A stretch of DNA of 64,000 nt from positions 1,736,472-1,800,471 of the forward strand of contig OY282448.1 in the NCBI GenBank assembly GCA_958296175.1, written 5' to 3'. Below the pieces are notes generated by a model. The model saw nothing but the letters and a program-made list of their open reading frames with translations, had not been told where the DNA came from and made no database searches. Both the position numbers and the translations under genes were made by a program. Positions 35,622 through 43,519 of the stretch are shown one piece after another (the first letter of the stretch is position 1; the number at the start of each line of letters is the position of its first letter). Source of the DNA: an uncultured Chloroflexota bacterium (GTDB lineage: Bacteria > Chloroflexota > UBA11872).

Positions 35622-37187
35622 ATGCCTGACCCGCTGCCCGGACGCTCGCCGCCCTTCGAGGTCGGCGTCGGCGTCCACCCATTCCTGGACCACCGCTTCA
35701 TCCACGCGGGGCAGCCGCGCTGGGTGGGCACCGACGGCGCGCCCATCCATTACTGGGAATCGACGGACCCCGCGCAGGTGCGCGCCGCCCACGCCAGCGT
35801 TCCCCGCGGCGTCCAGCTGCGCGTCCAGCCGGCCGAACGTACCGCTCCCTTCCTCGACAGCACCGAGCCCTGGGAGCATCTGACCGGCGGCCCCACCATC
35901 ATCCGCGACGGCGGCCTCTACCGCATGTGGTACCACGCCCTGCCGCCCGACCACTGGGACCAGACAGCCGCAGGCCGCTGGGGACCCGACTTCGGCGGGT
36001 TCCTCTGTTACGCCGAATCGCACGACGGGTTCGACTGGCGCAAGCCGGCCCTGGGCCAATACCAGTGGCAGGGCCGCGGCGACACCAACGTCGTGCTGGG
36101 CCGCGAGCTGGCTGGCGCCCCCGGGCTGCACGGCGAGTCGGTCTTCCTCGACCCGCAGGCCCCCGCCCACGAACGCTACAAGGCCCTCTACATGGGCCGC
36201 GCCTCGCCCGACGTGGTCCGCCGCTGGATGCGCGAACGCCCCGCGCAGGTGGACCCCTGGAGCTCCGTGTACCCCGACCGCGGCGTCTTCGTTGCCGTCT
36301 CGCCCGACGGCATCCGCTGGACGCCCCACCCCGACCCCGTGGTGATCTTCATCAGCGACACGCAGAACGTGGTGGACTGGAACCCGCAGCGCCAGAGCTA
36401 CGTGTGGTACGCGCGCGGCTGGGCCTGGGACCGGCGCACCATTGCGCGCGCGGAGACACGCGACTTTTTCGACTGGCCGCTGCCGACCCCCGCCCTGACC
36501 GAGCCGCCCGCCGGCGCGCCCGTCACCGACATCTACACCAACGGCAAGGTGACCTATCCCGGCGACCCCGGCACGCACGTCATGTTCCCCACCCTCTACG
36601 ACCGCGCGCGCGACACCACCAGCATCGCGGTTGCGGCCAGCGCCGACGACCTGGCCTGGGCCTGGGTCCCGGGCGGGCCGGCGCTCGAACCGGGCCCCGA
36701 GGGGGCGTTCGACGGCGGCTGCGTGTTCGCCGCCAAAGGCCTGGTCGAGCTGCCCGGCCATCGCATCGGCGTTCCCTACTCGGGCAACGACCTGCCGCAC
36801 AAGTTCCCGCGCCGCACCCTGCGCGCCGCCTCGGCCTACGCGGTCTGGCCGCGCGGCCGCATCGCCGGCGTGACGGCGTCGTCGGACGGCGAATTCGCCA
36901 CGCCGCCGCTGCTCCTGCACGGATGCGGCCTGCGGCTCGACCTCCAAACCGCCGCCGACGGCCACGTGCGCGTAACCGCGCTGGAACGCGCGCCGGGCTG
37001 GACGCCGCGACCGGGCCACGGCGCCTTGACCGTCCTGGCCGAGAGCCAGCCGCTGCATGGCAATCACCTGCGCGCGCCCGTGTCCTGGACCAATGGCGCA
37101 GCGTTGCGCCCTGCTGCCCACGGCCCCATCGTCCTGCGCTTCCAGCTGCGCCGCGCCACGCTTTACGGCTTCGAACTCACCGCCTGA
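35622..37187 (+). CDS. Glycosidase-like five-bladed propeller protein
   Basis: This protein of 521 residues has the repeating strand patterns of GH32/GH43-type propellers: GGPTIIRDGGLYRMWYHA, CYAESHDGFDWRKPALG, YKALYMGR, VAVSPDGIRWTPH and a C-terminal beta-sandwich ending LRFQLRRATLYGFEL. The sequence resembles hypothetical secreted or cytosolic sugar hydrolases, but no signal peptide is visible and I cannot name the catalytic acids. It is related to the gene on the other strand at 37272-38765, which has the same blade motifs and the same tail. Likely role: trimming an unusual sugar, together with the isomerase at 39022. Substrate unknown. Confidence 0.78.
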   Translation: MPDPLPGRSPPFEVGVGVHPFLDHRFIHAGQPRWVGTDGAPIHYWESTDPAQVRAAHASVPRGVQLRVQPAERTAPFLDSTEPWEHLTGGPTIIRDGGLYRMWYHALPPDHWDQTAAGRWGPDFGGFLCYAESHDGFDWRKPALGQYQWQGRGDTNVVLGRELAGAPGLHGESVFLDPQAPAHERYKALYMGRASPDVVRRWMRERPAQVDPWSSVYPDRGVFVAVSPDGIRWTPHPDPVVIFISDTQNVVDWNPQRQSYVWYARGWAWDRRTIARAETRDFFDWPLPTPALTEPPAGAPVTDIYTNGKVTYPGDPGTHVMFPTLYDRARDTTSIAVAASADDLAWAWVPGGPALEPGPEGAFDGGCVFAAKGLVELPGHRIGVPYSGNDLPHKFPRRTLRAASAYAVWPRGRIAGVTASSDGEFATPPLLLHGCGLRLDLQTAADGHVRVTALERAPGWTPRPGHGALTVLAESQPLHGNHLRAPVSWTNGAALRPAAHGPIVLRFQLRRATLYGFELTA

Positions 37188-37219
37188 CCCTCGCAACCCG
37201 CCGCAGCCGCTCGTTCGTT

Positions 37220-37266
37220 CCAATCCCGTCCATCCGGCCCATCCAGGGGCGATGCTTCTCCCCCGC
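37220..37266. repeat. Repeat between convergent genes (copy 1)
   Basis: CCAATCCCGTCCATCC starts the element; a CCCATC block and a GATGCTTCTCCCCCGCG end follow. The reverse complement of 61350-61387 has the same order (CCAATCCCGTCCATCC, then CCAT, then GATGTTTCCCCCTCGC). Both copies lie in short gaps between converging genes. Confidence 0.7.
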
Positions 37267-37271
37267 GCCGT

Positions 37272-38765
37272 CTACGCCAGCCCATAGGCGTACAGCTGCG
37301 CCGCGCCGTAGAGCCAAAACCGCAGCGCGAACCGCTCGGCTGGCGCGTCGCCCAGCGGGCGGCCGCCCCAGGTGACCCGCCGCCGCAGACCGTCGATGAA
37401 CACGTCGTCGCAGTCCCGCCGCGAAAAACCCGCCAGCGGCTTGTTGGCGGCGGCGTCCAGCACCTCCACCTCGACCCAGCTGCGGTTCTGCCGCACGCTG
37501 CCCACGTTGAGCGTCAGCTGCGTCGTGCCCGCCTTCGCCATCGGCGTGGTGGCGGCGTGGCCGGGCGTCTCGCGGTCCGGCGTTTGCAGGCAGGTGAACC
37601 CGTCCTCGCGCAGCGTGGCCAGCCCCATGCGCACCACGCGCCCGGAGCCGCTGCCGGCGCCGTAGTCCACGTTCGGCGGGATGTTCTCGGGCGGCCAGCT
37701 GGTGAAATCCTCGCCCGCGCCGCCGTAGAACAAATAGATCGTGCCGTCCTTGACCGCGGGCTTGTCCGAAATCACCAGCAGCCCGCCGTCCCATTCCGTG
37801 TGCGCGCCGCGCGCGATCACCGGCTGCTCGGGATTCACGCGTGCAAAGGCGGCGCCGTCCCCGCTCGCCGCCAGCCGAATGTCCGCCGCGTACGTCCCGT
37901 AGATCCCGTACGCCGTCGGCAGGTTCCAGCCGTACTCGTAGCACATGATCCAGGCGCCCTTGTAGGGCGCCAGCATCACGTGGTGATCCTCTTCCTCCAG
38001 CCCGTCGTCGGGCGAAATCAGCGGGTTCTCGTCCGCCTGGCGGAAGTGCTCGGTGTCCGGCCCGTAGGCCAAGAACTTGGCGCGGCCCTGGCTGGGGTTG
38101 CGCGGCGCAAACTGCTTCAAGTGCGGCCGCGCCAGCGGCACCAGTCCCTGGTAGACCATCTTGAAGCGGCGGCTGGGGTCGGGGTCCTGGTCGTCGCGCA
38201 CCAGCACCCCCACGTCCGGCGGACGCCCGCCCCAGACCGGCAGGTCGATCTTGCCGCCCTTGGTCCAGTGAATCCCGTCGGGCGAAAACGTGGCGCGCGC
38301 GCCGTGCTCGCTGTACGCCGGCTCGCCCACGTAGCTGTGCAGCCGCTCGATGCCCTTGAACCGTTTGGCCGGATCCGGCTCGGCCTCGTCCTTCATTACC
38401 GGCCCGCGCCCGGCCAGCACGATGTTGTTGCGCGTGCTGCTCTTGTAGTCGTGCAGCCCCAGCTCCGGCTTGTGCCAGGTGACCCCGTCCTCGCTTTCCG
38501 CGTAGCCGGTGGCCCACCAGCGCCCGCCGCCCATGTCCGAGCCGGCGTACCAGGCCTTGAACAGCCCCGCCTCCGCGTCGTAAATCACGCTCGGCGACGA
38601 CCACGGCCCGCAGTGCGTCGAGTCCCACTCGTGCACGTCGCCCAGCGGCAGCACCGGGTTGAGCGGGTGCTTCTGGGCCTGGCACACCGCCCGCGTCACG
38701 TGGAAACACGACGCCACGCGGTCCATCAGCAGGAACCCATCTCCGCAGGGTGTATCGGCGGTCAT
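37272..38765 (-). CDS. Glycosidase-like five-bladed propeller protein (paralogue)
   Basis: This 497-residue protein has the blade motifs SPSVIYDAEAGLFKAWYAG, TGYAESEDGVTWHKPELGL, ATFSPDGIHWTKGGK and YLFYGGAGEDF, and a C-terminal sandwich ending RFWLYGAAQLYAYGLA. These mirror the protein at 35622, so the two are paralogues facing each other. I chose the ATG at 38765 because GGGAGG lies about 8 bases upstream; the open frame continues 354 bases further without family features. No signal peptide is seen. Substrate unknown; a glycoside hydrolase or glycoside phosphorylase fold is likely. Confidence 0.78.
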   Translation of the reverse strand: MTADTPCGDGFLLMDRVASCFHVTRAVCQAQKHPLNPVLPLGDVHEWDSTHCGPWSSPSVIYDAEAGLFKAWYAGSDMGGGRWWATGYAESEDGVTWHKPELGLHDYKSSTRNNIVLAGRGPVMKDEAEPDPAKRFKGIERLHSYVGEPAYSEHGARATFSPDGIHWTKGGKIDLPVWGGRPPDVGVLVRDDQDPDPSRRFKMVYQGLVPLARPHLKQFAPRNPSQGRAKFLAYGPDTEHFRQADENPLISPDDGLEEEDHHVMLAPYKGAWIMCYEYGWNLPTAYGIYGTYAADIRLAASGDGAAFARVNPEQPVIARGAHTEWDGGLLVISDKPAVKDGTIYLFYGGAGEDFTSWPPENIPPNVDYGAGSGSGRVVRMGLATLREDGFTCLQTPDRETPGHAATTPMAKAGTTQLTLNVGSVRQNRSWVEVEVLDAAANKPLAGFSRRDCDDVFIDGLRRRVTWGGRPLGDAPAERFALRFWLYGAAQLYAYGLA

Positions 38766-39021
38766 TCCAGAGCCTCCCGCGTCGGCAATGTCGGGCGCTT
38801 CAGGATAGGACAGCGCCCGCCCGCCCGCCCGCCGCCGCGCCTCTGCGACGCGCTGATGGTCGTCTCGGCGGGTGACAGCGCCCACCCGGCCGCCGCCGCC
38901 CGAACCCGCCCGCCGCGCCCCGCCGAACCCGCCCGCCGCGCGCGCCGCCGCGCAATCTGCCACACTGGCCGCCGCCGAGCCGGCCGGCGCCGCCGGCCCC
39001 CGCACCACCGGAGGTCGCTTC

Positions 39022-39831
39022 GTGAAGCTGGCGCTCTCGGGCCGCATCGTCGAGGCCCCGCACGAAAAAACCCAGGCGCTCATTGACCTGCCCCAGCTGG
39101 CCGAAGCCGCCGCCCGCATCGGCTACCAGGCCCTGGAAGTCCGCAACTCGCAGCTCGACGTGGGCGCGCCGCCGTCGCGCGTGCACGAGGTCCGCCAGGC
39201 GCTCGACGAGCACGGCTTGCAGGCTTGCTGCCTGGTGGCCGACTCCGCCACCGAAGGGCGCTTCTCGCCGCGGTTCGACGAATACCTGGACCTGGCCCTG
39301 CGCATCGGCGCGCCGCGCATCCGCCCCAGCATTGGCGGCGTCTGCCAGATTCCGCTGGTGCAGGCCGCCGCCGACCGCGCCGCCGCCTTCGGCGTGGAGC
39401 TGGTGCAGTTCACCCACCACGGCACTCCCTTCAACACCGTGGCCGGCTGCCTGGACATGCTCCGCCGCGTCAACCGCGCCAACGTCGGCCTGGTGTTCGA
39501 AGCCGCCAACCTCTACATCGAAGGCCAGGACTACGGCCTCCAGGCCCTGCAGGCGCTGCGCCCCTACGTCCGCCACGCCGAAGTGCAGAACATGCTGCTG
39601 GTCGGCGAAGGCGAAGGCACCCCCATCACGGCCCAGGGCGGCACCGTGCAATACCGCAACCTGCGCGTGGACGACCGCCGCGGCGTCGACGTCGCCAGCG
39701 TCGTGCAGAACCTCGAAGCCGTCGGCTACGACGGCTGGCTCGTAATGCACAGCCCCAACTTCGACGGCCTCGACCCCCTCGCCTACGCCGCCGAAGCCCA
39801 CGACTATCTCCGAACCCTCATCGAGTCCTAA
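39022..39831 (+). CDS. Sugar phosphate isomerase/epimerase (xylose-isomerase-like TIM barrel)
   Basis: This is a metal-dependent TIM-barrel protein of 269 residues. Family features are ALEVRNSQLDVG near the start, GAPRIRPSIGG, FTHHGTPFNTV, VGLVFEAANLYIEGQ with the conserved Glu, and a late YDGWLVMHSPNFDG. The GTG at 39022 has GGAGGT 7 bases before it; the frame further upstream is low-complexity. It is divergent from the propeller gene at 38765 and probably acts on the same sugar. A 256-base gap separates the two starts and should hold both promoters, but I cannot place them with confidence. Reaction unknown. Confidence 0.85.
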   Translation: MKLALSGRIVEAPHEKTQALIDLPQLAEAAARIGYQALEVRNSQLDVGAPPSRVHEVRQALDEHGLQACCLVADSATEGRFSPRFDEYLDLALRIGAPRIRPSIGGVCQIPLVQAAADRAAAFGVELVQFTHHGTPFNTVAGCLDMLRRVNRANVGLVFEAANLYIEGQDYGLQALQALRPYVRHAEVQNMLLVGEGEGTPITAQGGTVQYRNLRVDDRRGVDVASVVQNLEAVGYDGWLVMHSPNFDGLDPLAYAAEAHDYLRTLIES

Positions 39832-40065
39832 ACCCCCGCCCTGAGCGTGCGGGCGGGGCCACCCTGGACGCCGCGGCTGCCAGGCGAATCCAAGCCCTCT
39901 CCGCCGTGCGCGAGCGGTGCTCCATGCGTCACGCCGACGGCCGCGCACTCGTCGATCCCCTGCGCCGTGCGCGCGGGGCGCTGCCGGGCGCCGCATAGCC
40001 CCTTGCTATCGTCAAGACGTGCGCAATACCCCCCCCGTAAGCAATTTGAGTACGCGGTGCGTCTG

Positions 40066-43000
40066 ATGCGCCGTACCGTACCGGCGCTGCTGCTGTTCGC
40101 GCTCCTTACAGTTCTCGGTCTGGGCCGCGCCTTCGCCGCCGCGCCGACGGCCGTGGGAACCATCCCCGCCCAGGCGCTGGTCGTCGGCGGCAGCGCCGCC
40201 ACCGTAGACGTCGCCGCCTACTTCACCGACGCCGACATGGACACGCTGACCTACGCCGCCACCTCCGGCGACACCGACGTGGTGACCGTCGGCGTCAGCG
40301 GTTCGACCGTCACGCTCACGCCGGTCGGCACGGGCAGCGCCTCGGTCACCGTCACCGCCAGCGACGCCAGCGACAGCGTGGATCAGACCATGGCCGTGAC
40401 GGTGACGCACGGCTGCGCGGCCTCGAACCCCACCGCCTCGGCCAGCGGTGCGCACGCCAACGTCGCCCGTGACTGCGAAACGCTGCTGGACAGCAAGGAC
40501 GCGCTGCGCGGCACGGCCACCACGCTGAACTGGGCCGTGGGGACGGCCATGACCAGCTGGACCGGCGTCACCGTCGATTCCACCAAAGGCGTCACGGTCC
40601 TGCACCTCCGTATCAGGTCGCTGAACGGGAGCGTTCCGGCCGCGCTGGGCAATCTGTCGCAGCTGACGCGGCTCCAACTCGGCAGGAATCAACTGACCGG
40701 CGGCATCCCGACCCAGCTGGCCAGCTTGACGAACCTCCGCGTCCTCGCCCTCGAAAATAACCAACTGACCGGCAGCATTCCGTCCCAGCTGGCCAGCCTG
40801 CCGCAGCTCGACACCCTGAACCTCCGCTACAACCAACTGGACGGGGGCATCCCCGTCGAGCTGGGCGCCGCGCCGCGGCTCGGGGTCCTCGTGCTCTCGA
40901 ACAATCAGTTGACGGGGGGCGTTCCGGCCGCGCTCGCCAACAGCCCCGCCCTGTGGGACCTGGACCTGAGCAGCAATCAGCTCGACGGATCCATTCCGGT
41001 CGAGTTGGGCAGCATGACCAGGCTCAGCCGCCTCCGGCTGAACGCCAACCAGTTGAGCGGGAGCATTCCGCCCGAGCTCGGCGGCCTGACCAACCTGGAA
41101 GACCTCTACCTCGCCGGCAATCGACTGACCCAGGGGATCCCCAAGGAACTGGGCGGTCTGTCGAGCCTGAAGCGGCTCCACCTCAGCGACAACCTGCTCA
41201 GCGGCGGCATTCCGCCTGAACTGGGCCGCTTGACCCAGCTCTTGGAACTCGAGATCGCGGGAAACACCTTGAGCGGCGGCATCCCGCCCGCCTTGGGCAG
41301 CCTTGCAAACCTCCAGCAGCTGATTCTCAACAACAACCGGTTGAGCGGCCCCATCCCAGGCGCGCTGGGCAACCTGTCGAACCTGCGCCAGTTGGCGCTG
41401 CAGAGCAATTTCCTGAGCGGCCCCATCCCCAGCGCGCTGGGTCGGTTGACGAATCTCACCCAGCTCTATCTCCAGGCCAACCTGTTGAGCGGGAGCATTC
41501 CGAGCGAGCTGGGGCAGTTGACGAGTCTTACGCGGTTCTTTCTCTACTCCAACCAGTTGAGCGGGAGCATCCCGCCCGAACTGGGCGGCCTGACGAATAT
41601 CATGAACCTCTACCTGGGCAGAAACCAGTTGCGCGGACCTATCCCGCCCGAACTCGGCCAGCTGACGCAGCTGCGGAGCTTCCAGGCCCACGGCAACCAG
41701 CTGAGCGGGAGCATCCCGCCCGCGTTGGGACGCCTGACCTCGATGAGCTTCCTCACTCTGCATTGCAACCAGCTGAGCGGGAGCGTGCCGGCCGAGCTGA
41801 GCGGCATGCCGGCCAGCTCGCTGCTGTGGCTGCATGGCAACCCGCTCACGCTGCCGCTCCCCGCCAGCCTGGCCGGCCGCAGCGTGCGCCTGTCGGGAGC
41901 GCCGAGCAGCCCGGGCGCGGCGTCCTACTGGTGCGGCCCGCCGGTGTTCGCTCCCGCCGCGACGGAGATCACGGTCGTGAGCGCGGCCGCGGCCGGGGAA
42001 GACTTGGGCGACCCCTTCGTCGCGACCGACCCGGACAACCAGCCGCTGGCCGACACGCAGACGATCACCTACTCCCTGAGCGGCGCCGATGCCGCCGCCT
42101 TCGCCCGCGACGCGGCCACGGGCTACCTGCAACCCGTGACCGCGCTGTCCGTCGACGCGCCGGCCGACGCCGACGGCGACAACCGCTACCAGGTCACGGT
42201 CAGCGCCTCCGACGGCGTGAGGCCGGCCAGCATCGACGTGACCGTGCAGGTCGTGCGGGGCGCCGCGCCGCCGCCGCCGTCCAAACACCCCCGCCTGGAC
42301 GTGAAGCTGAGCGGCGACGCCGGGCCGGTGGCGGTGGGCGGGCGGATTGGCTACACGTTCACCCTGCGCAACAGCGGCAACGTGCCGCTGACAGGCGTGT
42401 TCTGGCGCTCGCCGCAGCTGGAGGTTTCTCGCCGGACCGTCGGCGACGGCACGCTGGCCGTCGGTGCGGAGGCCAGCGTGCCGGCCAGCCTGACCGTCGC
42501 CGCGTCCCACCTGCCGGGGCCGCTGCAAGTCACGTTCTACGGTGACAGCGACCAGACGGACGACCACGCCGCCGCGCACCTGACCACGCTGGCCGCGGCG
42601 GTCGAACCGACCCCGACGCCGACGCCGACCCCGACGCCCACGCCCTCGCCGCCGCCCGCCCCTGCTCCCGCGCCGCCGCCCGCCTGGACCTTGGTCGTCG
42701 AGCGTGTCCGCTACAGCGTTCCCGACGCGCATCTGGCGCACAACATCCCCGACCTGCGCGTGGTCGCCCCCGACGGCCGCGCGTCGCCCTGCGGGTTTCT
42801 GACGCACTACGACGCCACCGGCGGGCTGCCCTGCTGGGGATACGCCATCTCGGAAGTCTTCCTGGAACGGCCCGGCGTGCTGAGCCAGTACTTCCAGCGC
42901 GGCGTGATCGACTGCCGCCCGCAGGGGGACGGCTGGGTGATCGAACGCCGGCTGGTGTGGGACGAGCTTGGCGGCGGTCTGGCCGGCGCACCCGACCAGG

Positions 43001-43401
43001 GCGTCGAACCCGGTCTGGTGTCCGAGCAGCCGGGCGCGCTGCTCGGCCCCTGGGGGCACCGCGTGTCGAACTACGCCGTGGACGGGACCTGGACGGGCTT
43101 CCGGGACTTCTTCGACGTGGCGGGAGGCGTAGCGTTCTTCGGCTACCCCAAGACCGACGCGCGCACCGACGCGCACCCGCAGGCAGAGCTGCGGCTGCCT
43201 GGGGCGGCGCCGGGGTTCGTGCGGCAATACTTCCAGGCGGGGGTGCTGGAGTACCACCCGGGCGACCCGGCCCAACCCGTGAAACTAGCGCTGCTGGGCG
43301 ACGCGGTACGCAACCGCCGCTACCCGGACGAGACCCGGCGCACGCTGCACCCCTTCGCCCCCGCCGCCCCCATACACCCCGGCCAGACCTACCACCCCTA
43401 G
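40066..43401 (+). CDS. Secreted leucine-rich-repeat multidomain protein
   Basis: The 1111 residues begin with a Sec signal (PALLLFALLTVLGLGRAFAA). A Cadherin/Ig-like domain follows (about 35-120). Next come about 18 leucine-rich repeats of 24 residues of the plant/LRR-kinase type, with LSGSIPPELGGLTNL-like units (about 180-600). A second Cadherin-like domain has DPDNQPLADTQTITYSLSG; an Ig-like domain and a Pro/Thr linker come next (TPTPTPTPTPS). The C-terminal domain (about 885-1105) has FFDVAGGVAFFGYPKT and FVRQYFQAGVLEYHPG, a module I associate with Chloroflexota surface proteins. No membrane anchor is seen. The repeats use more A and T than the neighbours. Probably an adhesion or binding protein. 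A GTG at 40057 is an alternative start. Confidence 0.9.
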   Translation: MRRTVPALLLFALLTVLGLGRAFAAAPTAVGTIPAQALVVGGSAATVDVAAYFTDADMDTLTYAATSGDTDVVTVGVSGSTVTLTPVGTGSASVTVTASDASDSVDQTMAVTVTHGCAASNPTASASGAHANVARDCETLLDSKDALRGTATTLNWAVGTAMTSWTGVTVDSTKGVTVLHLRIRSLNGSVPAALGNLSQLTRLQLGRNQLTGGIPTQLASLTNLRVLALENNQLTGSIPSQLASLPQLDTLNLRYNQLDGGIPVELGAAPRLGVLVLSNNQLTGGVPAALANSPALWDLDLSSNQLDGSIPVELGSMTRLSRLRLNANQLSGSIPPELGGLTNLEDLYLAGNRLTQGIPKELGGLSSLKRLHLSDNLLSGGIPPELGRLTQLLELEIAGNTLSGGIPPALGSLANLQQLILNNNRLSGPIPGALGNLSNLRQLALQSNFLSGPIPSALGRLTNLTQLYLQANLLSGSIPSELGQLTSLTRFFLYSNQLSGSIPPELGGLTNIMNLYLGRNQLRGPIPPELGQLTQLRSFQAHGNQLSGSIPPALGRLTSMSFLTLHCNQLSGSVPAELSGMPASSLLWLHGNPLTLPLPASLAGRSVRLSGAPSSPGAASYWCGPPVFAPAATEITVVSAAAAGEDLGDPFVATDPDNQPLADTQTITYSLSGADAAAFARDAATGYLQPVTALSVDAPADADGDNRYQVTVSASDGVRPASIDVTVQVVRGAAPPPPSKHPRLDVKLSGDAGPVAVGGRIGYTFTLRNSGNVPLTGVFWRSPQLEVSRRTVGDGTLAVGAEASVPASLTVAASHLPGPLQVTFYGDSDQTDDHAAAHLTTLAAAVEPTPTPTPTPTPTPSPPPAPAPAPPPAWTLVVERVRYSVPDAHLAHNIPDLRVVAPDGRASPCGFLTHYDATGGLPCWGYAISEVFLERPGVLSQYFQRGVIDCRPQGDGWVIERRLVWDELGGGLAGAPDQGVEPGLVSEQPGALLGPWGHRVSNYAVDGTWTGFRDFFDVAGGVAFFGYPKTDARTDAHPQAELRLPGAAPGFVRQYFQAGVLEYHPGDPAQPVKLALLGDAVRNRRYPDETRRTLHPFAPAAPIHPGQTYHP

Positions 43402-43519
43402 CCGCCGCCCCGCCCAACGCAGCGCGCAGCGGCATAGCCGCTTCCCCAATCCCACCATGCCCCGCGTGAACCCCTGACACGGCTGGGACCTGCGCTACCC
43501 TCCATCGTCGCCCCGCACC

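Noticed and set aside
40012..43275. 1087-codon minus-strand frame opposite the leucine-rich-repeat gene
   Set aside because: Its apparent repeats are the antisense of the LRR units, and no signal or family is present.
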